From contig NZ_VFPO01000001.1 in NCBI RefSeq assembly GCF_006716765.1, forward strand, positions 5,518,001 through 5,582,000: a DNA stretch of 64,000 nucleotides. Direction: 5' to 3'. Of the stretch, positions 57,426-64,000 are shown piece by piece; positions within the stretch are counted from its first letter, which is position 1, and every line of letters begins with the position of its first letter. Source of the DNA: Actinomadura hallensis. Lineage in GTDB: Bacteria > Actinomycetota > Actinomycetes > Streptosporangiales > Streptosporangiaceae. The position numbers were made by a program, and so were the translations under genes. The notes beneath the pieces are model-generated. The model worked only from the letters and a program-made list of their open reading frames with translations. It was not told the DNA's origin and did no database searches.

Positions 57426-59132
57426 ATGCGCTGGTCCCAGATGTTCGTGCCCACGCTCCGCGACGACCCCGCCGAGGCCGACGCGCCCAGCCACCGGCTC
57501 CTGCTCCGCGCCGGGTACGTCCGGCAGCTGACGGCGGGCCACTACTCGCTGCTGCCGCTGGCGGTCCGCGTCCGCGCCAAGATCATCGACATCATCCGGG
57601 AGGAGATGAACGCGATCGGCGCGCAGGAGATGCTGCTGCCCGCCGTACACCCCGCCGAGCCGTGGCGGCGGTCGGGCCGCTGGGACCTGATGGGCCAGGA
57701 GATGTTCCGCCTCCGCGACCGCCGCGGCGTCGACCACGCCCTCGGCATGACGCACGAGGAGATCTTCGCGACGGTCGCGCGGGAGCTGAACTCCTACCGG
57801 CGGCTTCCGCAGCAGTGGTACCAGTTCCAGACGAAGTTCCGGGACGAGCCGCGTCCCAAGGGCGGCCTGCTGCGGACCCGCGAGTTCACGATGAAGGACG
57901 CCTACAGCTTCGACCTGGACGACGCCGGCCTGGACGCGTCGTTCGAGGCGTACCGCGGCGCCTACACGCGGATCTTCGAGCGGCTCGGGCTGCGGGCGCT
58001 GGCCTGCGAGGCGTCCAGCGGGACCATGGGCGGCTCCGACTCGACGGAGTTCATGTGCCCCGCCGAGGTCGGCGAGGACCTCGCCGTCCACTGCCCGGCG
58101 TGCGGCTACGCCGCCAACATCGAGCGGGCGACGTCGGTGCTGCCGGACGTCTCCGACGAGGCCGGGCCGCCCGCGCCGGAGCGGTTCGACACGCCGGGCG
58201 TCCGCACCATCGAGGACCTGCGCGCGTACGGCGCGCCCGACGACCGGCAGATCAAGACCCTCGTGTACGTCCTGGACGGCACGCTCACGCTCGTCCTGCT
58301 GCGCGGCGACCACCCGCTCAACGAGCAGAAGCTCGTGGACGCGACCGGCGCCGCCGAGATCCGCGCCGCCGACCCGGCGGAGATCCAGGACGCGCTGGGC
58401 GCGCTGCCCGGCAGCCTCGGGGCCGTCGACGCGTTCCTGCCCTCCCCCCTGCCCGTCATCGCCGACGAGGCGCTGCGCGGCCGCCGGAACATGTTCACCG
58501 GCGCCAACATCGACGACGTCCACCTGCGCGGGGTCGACGTCGAACGCGACATCGAGGTCGGCAAGTGGGCCGACCTGCGGGAGGTCGAGGCGGGGCAGCG
58601 CTGCGTCCGGTGCGGCGGGGCGCTGGAGATCGAGCGGGCCATCGAGGTCGGCCACATCTTCAAGCTGGGCGACCGCTACGCCCGCGCCCTCGGCGTCGAG
58701 GTCCTGGACCCCGACGGCAGGCGCGTCCCGGTGATCATGGGCAGCTACGGCATCGGCGTCGAGCGCGCGATGGCGGCGATCGTCGAGACCCACCGCGACG
58801 ACCGGGGGATCGTGTGGCCGCCCGCGGTGGCGCCGTTCCAGGCGTCGGTCGTCGTCGCCCAGTCCGACGACGCCGAGGTCGCCAAGGCCGGGGAGGACCT
58901 CTACACGTCGCTGAGCGCCGCCGGGGTCGAGACGGTGATCGACGACCGCGCGGAGCGGGCCGGGGTGAAGTTCCGCGACACGGAGCTGACCGGCATCCCG
59001 TTCCGCGTGACCGTGGGACGCCGCGGCCTCGCCGAGGGCGTCGCCGAGCTGACCGTCCGTGCGACCGGCGAGACGGAGAAGGTCCCGCTGGACGACGTCG
59101 TGCAGCGCGTCCGCTCGCTCGCCGGACACTGA
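57426..59132 (+). CDS. proS: Prolyl-tRNA synthetase, bacterial type with INS editing domain
   Basis: 568 residues, the normal length for the bacterial form. 'MRWSQMFVPTLRDDPAEADA' is the N-terminal signature. Motif 2 is 'LLRTREFTMKDAYSFDLDDA' and motif 3 'MGSYGIGVERAMAAIVETHR'. Between them about 170 residues (220-385) form the INS/YbaK-type domain that removes mischarged alanine ('RQIKTLVYVLDGTLTLVLLR'). An anticodon domain closes the protein. It can be the main ProRS; the divergent archaeal-type gene 92 bases away would be redundant in aminoacylation but differ in inhibitor sensitivity. The two genes share one short promoter region. Confidence 0.95.
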   Translation: MRWSQMFVPTLRDDPAEADAPSHRLLLRAGYVRQLTAGHYSLLPLAVRVRAKIIDIIREEMNAIGAQEMLLPAVHPAEPWRRSGRWDLMGQEMFRLRDRRGVDHALGMTHEEIFATVARELNSYRRLPQQWYQFQTKFRDEPRPKGGLLRTREFTMKDAYSFDLDDAGLDASFEAYRGAYTRIFERLGLRALACEASSGTMGGSDSTEFMCPAEVGEDLAVHCPACGYAANIERATSVLPDVSDEAGPPAPERFDTPGVRTIEDLRAYGAPDDRQIKTLVYVLDGTLTLVLLRGDHPLNEQKLVDATGAAEIRAADPAEIQDALGALPGSLGAVDAFLPSPLPVIADEALRGRRNMFTGANIDDVHLRGVDVERDIEVGKWADLREVEAGQRCVRCGGALEIERAIEVGHIFKLGDRYARALGVEVLDPDGRRVPVIMGSYGIGVERAMAAIVETHRDDRGIVWPPAVAPFQASVVVAQSDDAEVAKAGEDLYTSLSAAGVETVIDDRAERAGVKFRDTELTGIPFRVTVGRRGLAEGVAELTVRATGETEKVPLDDVVQRVRSLAGH

Positions 59133-59192
59133 TCACCCCGGGCCGGCCTGTTCTACCCTGGAGCCCGGGATTCGGCGCGCGGGAAAGAGACC

Positions 59193-60065
59193 ATGGCAGA
59201 GGTCATCGGGAACGACGGAACCTGGACCTTCGACGGGGAGGTGCTGCGCATCGTTCCCGGCAACGGCCGCGGCGTGCACCGGCTGCGCCGCCTGCTCGGC
59301 GAGATCTCCGTCCCGCTGGACGCCGTCGCCGGGATCGCCTACGAGCCCGGCGGCAGGAGCGGTGTCCTGCGCGTGCGGCTGCGGCAGGGCGCCGACCCGC
59401 TGCTGCAGGCCGCCGGGGGCGCGCTGACCGACAAGTCCGACCCCTACCGCCTGAAGGTGAACGTCCGCCGCTCCGCCCCCGCCGAGTACTTCGTCGACGA
59501 GGTGCGGAACTGGCTGGAACTCCGGGAGACCGGCGCGGGCCCGGTGGACCGCTACCTGCTTCCCGGCCCCGACGTGCCGATCCGGGCGTCGGGGAGCGAC
59601 GGCTGGGCGACGTTCGACGGCGAGACCGTCCGGCTCGACTGGTACTGGATCGCCGACTCCGCCAAGGCGAAAGCCGGTCCCCGCACGTTGCGGCTGCGGG
59701 AGGTGGCGAGCGTGGAACTGCGCCGTGCGGTGGTCATCGACGACGGTTACCTGCGTTTCCGGACGAAGGAGCAGGGCGAGCCGCCCGCGCCGAAACGAGA
59801 CGCGAACACACTGATGATGTGGGGTTTCAAGAAGGAGGAGGCCGCCGTGATCGCCCTGGCCTCCGCCGTGGTGGCGAGGCTGCCCCACCCCAGCGCCTCC
59901 GGCCCGGCCGTCGAGGCACCGGCCGTCCCGGAAGCGGCGACCGGCGAAGACCATCATGACACGGTCCTGCGCAGGCTGCGGGAACTGGGCGACCTCCACA
60001 AGAGGGGCGTCCTCACCGCGGAGGAGTTCGACACCGCCAAACAGGCCCTTTTGCGCCGCCTCTAA
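59193..60065 (+). CDS. DUF4429-SHOCT domain protein
   Basis: 290 residues. Two DUF4429 units (about 1-112, 'VIGNDGTWTFDGEVLRIVPG', and 127-230, 'ASGSDGWATFDGETVRLDWY') have a PH-like beta layout. A variable linker and a C-terminal SHOCT helix pair (about 260-290, 'LRELGDLHKRGVLTAEEFDT') follow. Function unknown; SHOCT segments mediate oligomerisation. TACCCT at 59154-59159 is a likely -10, and GGGAAAGAGA precedes the ATG. Confidence 0.88.
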   Translation: MAEVIGNDGTWTFDGEVLRIVPGNGRGVHRLRRLLGEISVPLDAVAGIAYEPGGRSGVLRVRLRQGADPLLQAAGGALTDKSDPYRLKVNVRRSAPAEYFVDEVRNWLELRETGAGPVDRYLLPGPDVPIRASGSDGWATFDGETVRLDWYWIADSAKAKAGPRTLRLREVASVELRRAVVIDDGYLRFRTKEQGEPPAPKRDANTLMMWGFKKEEAAVIALASAVVARLPHPSASGPAVEAPAVPEAATGEDHHDTVLRRLRELGDLHKRGVLTAEEFDTAKQALLRRL

Positions 60066-60159
60066 CCCGGCTCGCGGCAGTTCGCGCCCTGGCGCGACAT
60101 CCACCGGATGCTTCCGTTCCCCCGCAGCCTGGACGACCAGTTCGCCCGCGCCGCCCGCG

Positions 60160-60690
60160 CTAGGCGGGAAGCCGGATGTCGAACTCGACCTCCACGTCGT
60201 CGGCGAGCCTGAGCGCCCCGAAAAACGCGGAGTACGGCTTGATGCCCCAGCGGCTCTGCGTCACGGTCGCCCCGCCTCGCACACGGTCGCCCTCGAGTTC
60301 GGCCCGGACCCGGACCGGCTTCACCCGCCCCATGATCGTGAGGTCACCCTCGATCGCGTCCCCGGCGACCCGGCCGGAGGCGAACGTGATGGCCGGGTGC
60401 CGCCGCACGTCCAGCACCTTGCGCAGGTTCTCCTTGATCTCGGCGCGGTCGCCGTCGGTGAGGGGCTTCACGCCGCCGGTGCCCTCCCGGACCTCCAGCC
60501 CGTCCACGTCCACGGTCACCTCGACGGACGACTCCTCCACCGGCTCGCGGACCTCGGCCACCGCGTTCCACCGCGTCGCCTCGATGACGAGGTCGTGCCC
60601 CGCCCGCCGCCCGAGCCCGCTGCGCCCGGTCCTGACCAGCAGCCGTCCGTTCTCCGGCCCCAGCTCGTACGTTCCTTCACGTCCGGCCAT
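60160..60690 (-). CDS. YceI-family lipid-binding protein
   Basis: 176 residues without a signal peptide, all within the YceI lipocalin-like fold: 'VRTGRSGLGRRAGHDLVIEA' near the start, the 'LDVRRHPAITFASGRV' signature (about 93-108), 'GDLTIMGRVKPVRV' and the C-terminal 'GIKPYSAFFGALRLADDVEV'. Family members bind isoprenoid chains. It follows the VanW gene on the same strand with a 21-base gap. Confidence 0.92.
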   Translation of the reverse strand: MAGREGTYELGPENGRLLVRTGRSGLGRRAGHDLVIEATRWNAVAEVREPVEESSVEVTVDVDGLEVREGTGGVKPLTDGDRAEIKENLRKVLDVRRHPAITFASGRVAGDAIEGDLTIMGRVKPVRVRAELEGDRVRGGATVTQSRWGIKPYSAFFGALRLADDVEVEFDIRLPA

Positions 60691-60711
60691 GTCTCCACCC
60701 TGTCACGGCTG

Positions 60712-61629
60712 TCAGAGGCACTTCACGTTGGGCTGGGGGCGGTACTCGGTGTGGAACTTCTCGCGGCGGACCCGGCGGCCGTCGTCGAACAGCGTCCGCC
60801 ACACGTCGACCTCGAAGCCGTGACGGCCGGACGTGGGGACGCACTTCCTCCCCCGCCCGACGCCCGTCCGGTACGGCTTGATCCCGTACCGGGCCGACGT
60901 CTTCGTCCGGACCTCGTACCTGCGCTCGCCGTACAGGTTGACCGTCAGGGACGACCGGCTGGAGACGACCTCGATCCGGACGGGGCGGGCGGTGTCGTTC
61001 CGCCAGGTGAAGTCGAGGTCCGGGTAGGCCACCGCGGCCTCGCGTCCCTCCGGGTACTCCGGCAGGTACATGGTGTGCGCGCGCGCCTTCCGGATGTCCA
61101 GGCCCGCCCGGAACACCGCGTTGAAGAGCGTCGAGGACACCTGGCAGATGCCGCCGCCCACGTCCTTCACCAGCCGCGAGCCGATGATGGACGGCGCCGG
61201 GACGTAGCCGCGTCCCCTGGTGCGCGGCCCCACGACGTCGTTGAAGGAGAACGTGTCGCCCGGCGCCACGACGTGGCCGTCGAGCATCGCGGCGGCCAGC
61301 TCGATGTTGCGCACGCGCGGCTCGCCCGGCTCGAACCGGGTGGTGTAGCTGCTCATCGGCCGCTCCGCCGCCTCCGGCGCGGGCGTGCTCCGTAACGACG
61401 CGTCCGGCGGGCCTCCGCCGCGGGCGGCCAGCGTCGCCGCCTCGCCCGGCTCCCGCGGCGCCCACAGGTACGCCCCGAGCAGCAGCCCCGTCGTGGCGAG
61501 CGTGCCCGCCACGAACGGCCACCACCGCCTGGAGTACTCCCCCAGCTTCGGTTGAGGCCCCGAGCGCCGCCTGCGGCGCTCACGATGCTTGTGACGCCGC
61601 CGGTTCCGGCCGGACCGGGTTCGCACCAC
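60712..61629 (-). CDS. VanW-family membrane-anchored protein
   Basis: 305 residues. A very basic N-terminus (1-35), one membrane anchor (about 37-57) and the VanW domain outside (about 95-235): 'VVAPGDTFSFNDVVGPRTRG', 'VKDVGGGICQVSSTLFNAVF' (core GGGICQ/STLFNAV signature) and 'YLPEYPEGREAAVAYPDLDF'. A G5-like end with two Cys follows. VanW accompanies glycopeptide resistance in some gut bacteria but is widespread here without van genes; wall-associated role unproven. It heads an operon with the YceI gene. Confidence 0.9.
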   Translation of the reverse strand: MVRTRSGRNRRRHKHRERRRRRSGPQPKLGEYSRRWWPFVAGTLATTGLLLGAYLWAPREPGEAATLAARGGGPPDASLRSTPAPEAAERPMSSYTTRFEPGEPRVRNIELAAAMLDGHVVAPGDTFSFNDVVGPRTRGRGYVPAPSIIGSRLVKDVGGGICQVSSTLFNAVFRAGLDIRKARAHTMYLPEYPEGREAAVAYPDLDFTWRNDTARPVRIEVVSSRSSLTVNLYGERRYEVRTKTSARYGIKPYRTGVGRGRKCVPTSGRHGFEVDVWRTLFDDGRRVRREKFHTEYRPQPNVKCL

Positions 61630-61753
61630 AGATCACACCCCCCCGAGGATTCCTCCCGGATCTTGCAACGGACACTGCCGCTCCCCCTTGCCCAACGCCC
61701 GGCGCTTTACCCGAACAAGACGAAGCCCCGAACAACACGAGGCGTCCACCGGG

Positions 61754-61783
61754 CACCGCGCCACAACGCACCGCGCCACAACG
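61754..61783. repeat. Two tandem copies of a 15-base unit
   Basis: GCACCGCGCCACAAC occurs twice head to tail, followed by a partial third copy (GCAC). It lies in the gap 61630-61960 between VanW and PAP2-DAGK, which is otherwise low-complexity and GC-rich without a gene. Confidence 0.85.
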
Positions 61784-61787
61784 CACG

Positions 61788-61812
61788 GGGCCTCGGGCGG
61801 CGCGAGGCCCCG
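61788..61812 (-). terminator. Hairpin after the PAP2-DAGK gene
   Basis: GGGGCCTCG/CGAGGCCCC, 9-bp perfect stem with 7-base loop, about 150 bases beyond the minus-strand stop. Confidence 0.55.
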
Positions 61813-61960
61813 GCACCGCACCCGCGGAGCCCTCGGGCGGCTCTCCGGGCTCAGGGCGACCGCCCGGCCGGTGGCGCGGAACCGGCCGGGCGGTCGGGTC
61901 TCGTCCGGGCGCCGTCGCCACCCCGTCGCTACCCCGTCGCCGCCCCCCGAACCGCGCGCC

Positions 61961-63601
61961 TCAGGCCATGGCCGCGTCCGGGCAGAAGACCGCCAGGGCG
62001 CCCGTGCGCTTGCCGAACCGCACCGCGGCGGGCAGCGAGGTGAGCTCGCCGTCGCGGGCGAGGCGCACGCCCCCGTCCCGTGACGAGACCTCCAGCGCGG
62101 CCGCCTTCCACGCCCGGTAGCCGGGCACGATGTGCAGGTGCCCCGCCATGATCGCGGCGACGGCGCGGACGCGGGGGACGCGGCGCCCCGTGGCGACCAT
62201 CCGGACGTCGAGCCACCCGTCGTCGAGCCGCGCGCGCCAGTTGGGCGTGGCGCCCCGGGAGCCGTACACGCAGTTGCCGACGAACGCGAGCCAGACCCGG
62301 CGCTCCCGCCCGTCCACGACCAGCTCGACGGGCTCGGAGTGCCGCAGCGTCCGGACCGCGGCGACCGCGAGCGCCGGCCACTTGCCGATCCGCCGCTCCA
62401 GCCGCTCACGCCGGTCGAGCAGCTCGGTGTAGGCGCCGAAGCCCGCCGTGTTCAGGAACACGTGCTCCTCCCGGCCGCCGGGCCTCCCGGTCGCCGGCGT
62501 CACGTAGGCGACGTCGACGCGGCCGAGCCGCCCGGCCCGGTAGGCGGCGACCGCCTCCGCGGCCGACTCCATCCCGAGCGCGCGGGCGAAGTGGTCGAAC
62601 GTCCCGCCGGGGACGACCAGCAGCGGCACGTCGTGGTCCAGCGCGGACCGCGCCGCCGCGTTGACCGTGCCGTCCCCGCCGACGACGGCGAGCACCCGCG
62701 CCCGGCCGGCCGCCTCGTCGAACACCTTGTCGACGTCGTCGTCCGGACCGCACCGGACGATCTCCGCCGCGGGCAGCTCCCGCCGGAGCGTCTCGACCGC
62801 GAGCTCCGAGCGGCCGGGCAGCACCCCGGACGCCTCGCCCGACCCGGTGTTGACGACCGCGACGACCCCGAGCCCGTCGTCGGCGACCGTCCCGACCCGC
62901 CCGACGACCTCGGCGCCCGCGGGGGTCACCCGCGCCGCCGGCGGGGGCGCGGGCCAGAACGCCCGCGTCCCGAGCGCGGCGAGCGCGCCGACCCCGATGC
63001 CCGCCAGCACGTCGCCCGGATAGTGGGCGCCCGTGTAGACGCGGGAGAACGCCACCGCCGCCGCCGTCGCCGCGACCGGCACGGCCACCGCGCGCGGCGC
63101 CTCCATCGCGACGCCCGTCGCGAACGCGGCGGCCGACGCCGAGTGGCCCGACGGGAAGGCGTGCGAGGTCGGCAGCTTCCACCGGATCCGGATCGGCGGC
63201 ACCAGGTCCACCACGGGCCGCCTGCGGCGGAACGCCTGCTTGCCGAGGACGTTCACCGCCGGGCTCGCCACCGCGATCGCGATCGACCCGCGCAGTGCCG
63301 CGCGGCGCAGCCGCGCCCCGCCCACCGTGCCCAGCGCCCCCGCCGTCGTGAACCAGAGCACGCCGTGGTCGGCGAACCGCGACAGCCGCGGCAGGACGTA
63401 CTCCAGCCCGGGCAGCCGCGCCGCCGCCACCCGGTCGAACGCCCACCGGTCCACCCGCCCCAGCCGGCGCAGCGTCCGGGACCCGTGCAGGCGGGTGCGG
63501 TGCTCGGCGGGAGCCCGGCGCCCCCGCGCCGCGGGCCTCGCGGAGGAGGGCGCGGCGGGCCTTCCCGGCGCGGCCGGATACCGTGGGTGGTTGACGCGCA
63601 T
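61961..63601 (-). CDS. Fusion of PAP2 phosphatase and diacylglycerol-kinase domain
   Basis: 546 residues. The first half (about 45-245) is a PAP2 membrane phosphatase with three motifs: 'KQAFRRRRP', 'SHAFPSGHSASAAAF' (PSGH) and 'SRVYTGAHYPGDVLAG'. The second half (about 260-546) is a DAGK/YegS-type lipid kinase with 'VLAVVGGDGTVNAAARSALD', 'VVPGGTFDHFARALG' and 'AGFGAYTELLDRRERLERRI'. Such fusions dephosphorylate and rephosphorylate lipid phosphates in phospholipid or undecaprenyl recycling; which direction dominates is not known. ATG 63601 has GGTGGGGAT some 12 bases upstream. Single gene on the minus strand, divergent from the ABC permease. Confidence 0.9.
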   Translation of the reverse strand: MRVNHPRYPAAPGRPAAPSSARPAARGRRAPAEHRTRLHGSRTLRRLGRVDRWAFDRVAAARLPGLEYVLPRLSRFADHGVLWFTTAGALGTVGGARLRRAALRGSIAIAVASPAVNVLGKQAFRRRRPVVDLVPPIRIRWKLPTSHAFPSGHSASAAAFATGVAMEAPRAVAVPVAATAAAVAFSRVYTGAHYPGDVLAGIGVGALAALGTRAFWPAPPPAARVTPAGAEVVGRVGTVADDGLGVVAVVNTGSGEASGVLPGRSELAVETLRRELPAAEIVRCGPDDDVDKVFDEAAGRARVLAVVGGDGTVNAAARSALDHDVPLLVVPGGTFDHFARALGMESAAEAVAAYRAGRLGRVDVAYVTPATGRPGGREEHVFLNTAGFGAYTELLDRRERLERRIGKWPALAVAAVRTLRHSEPVELVVDGRERRVWLAFVGNCVYGSRGATPNWRARLDDGWLDVRMVATGRRVPRVRAVAAIMAGHLHIVPGYRAWKAAALEVSSRDGGVRLARDGELTSLPAAVRFGKRTGALAVFCPDAAMA

Positions 63602-63711
63602 GACCGGGGTATCCCCACCACCGCCGACATGATTCCGTAAAGATCTCAAATCGGGGGTCACATGCGGGCAGACGTCACCCTCGACTCGTCGACTGCAATA
63701 GGCTTCCGAAC

Positions 63712-64000
63712 ATGAGTCACCCGGAACGGCTCGGTTCCTCGGGTGGCGAGTCGGTCGGAACGATCGCGGAGCCTCCTCACGTGAACGAGACCCTGGCCGA
63801 CTACGCCGCACGGCATGGGCTGAGGCAGAGCGCGGCGCGCCCCCCGCTGCGCAGTTACCTCCAGAGTGTGTGGGCCCGGCGGAACTTCATCTGGGCGTTC
63901 GCGTCGGCCAAGAACATCTCGAAGCACAGCGACTCGCGCCTGGGCCAGGTATGGCAGGTGCTGACGCCGCTGCTGAACGCGGCCGTCTACTACCTGATCT
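63712..64000 (+). CDS. ABC-2 type polysaccharide/teichoic-acid export permease, N-terminal part
   Basis: The gene starts at ATG 63712 and runs off the right edge; 96 codons are visible. After about 45 polar residues comes 'YLQSVWARRNFIWAFASAKN', then 'HSDSRLGQVWQVLTPLLNAA', the cytosolic-to-TM1 border typical of Wzm/TagG/RfbA permeases (RNF...A...RxxLGxxWxxLxPL). An ATPase subunit would be expected downstream. It probably opens a surface-glycan cluster beyond this window. Confidence 0.85.
   Translation, partial: MSHPERLGSSGGESVGTIAEPPHVNETLADYAARHGLRQSAARPPLRSYLQSVWARRNFIWAFASAKNISKHSDSRLGQVWQVLTPLLNAAVYYLI

Overview
The window is chromosomal DNA of a very high-GC, filamentous-type actinobacterium. 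The gene families point to the Streptosporangiales and most of all Thermomonosporaceae (Actinomadura-like). The evidence is two Scr1-type XRE/DUF5753 regulators, a DUF397 protein, two DUF574 SAM methyltransferases, a BldG-like STAS protein, two SpoIIE-type phosphatases, three eukaryotic-type Ser/Thr kinases, a Spo0M protein and pervasive G/C third codon positions. This is inference from families; no marker gene in the window fixes the genus.

Layout. 1-2456: end of an MMPL transporter, mtnP plus a SAF-domain protein, and mscL with a zinc ribbon. 2457-3847: about 1.4 kb of decayed sequence. 3848-5633: an M15 peptidase, a small anchored protein and tRNA-Arg(CCU), followed by the C-terminal scrap of a tyrosine integrase (5784-6023). 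6140-7428: hydrolase/SCP2 pair. 7609-10739: two overlapping kinase genes. 10840-11638: a chitin/cellulose-type LPMO with a frameshifted carbohydrate-binding partner. 12018-17415: DUF574 methyltransferases, the UPF0261/PEP-hydrolase pair, a DHFR-like protein and an Scr1-type regulator. 17685-18852: YciI protein and an internally deleted ECF sigma factor. 18857-25908: threonine dehydratase-like enzyme, serine hydrolase, sigma-70 factor and pyruvate carboxylase. 26402-29872: a large CbxX-type AAA protein with three AAA modules. 29913-36282: PadR/HAAS pair, CPBP protease, TetR, a third kinase, and a DUF397/Scr1 pair. 36510-37644: anti-sigma kinase and STAS antagonist. 38020-40652: a pair of M16 peptidases. 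40846-49476: Spo0M, a coiled-coil membrane protein, a repeat-rich unknown, another unknown and a SpoIIE phosphatase. 50060-55829: SigR-like ECF sigma, SSI protease inhibitor, CBS, ANTAR, a second SpoIIE phosphatase and DUF6328. 55885-59132: two unrelated-class prolyl-tRNA synthetases, divergently arranged. 59193-63601: DUF4429, YceI, VanW and a PAP2/diacylglycerol-kinase fusion. 63712-end: start of an ABC-2 polysaccharide-export permease.

Function. Most of the accessory content is regulatory: Ser/Thr phosphorylation, partner switching (SpoIIE phosphatase, STAS antagonist, HATPase anti-sigma) and Scr1/DUF397 modules. Envelope genes (MscL, M15, serine hydrolase, VanW, PAP2-DAGK, ABC permease) and housekeeping genes (mtnP, pyc, proS, sigma-70) are interleaved. 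Decay is visible in four places (2457-3847, 5784-6023, 10840-11102, 18132-18852). I see no prophage, CRISPR array, insertion sequence or biosynthetic cluster. The strongest candidates for new biology are the three-module AAA protein, the W-Y-P repeat protein and its unknown neighbour, and the divergent ProRS pair.
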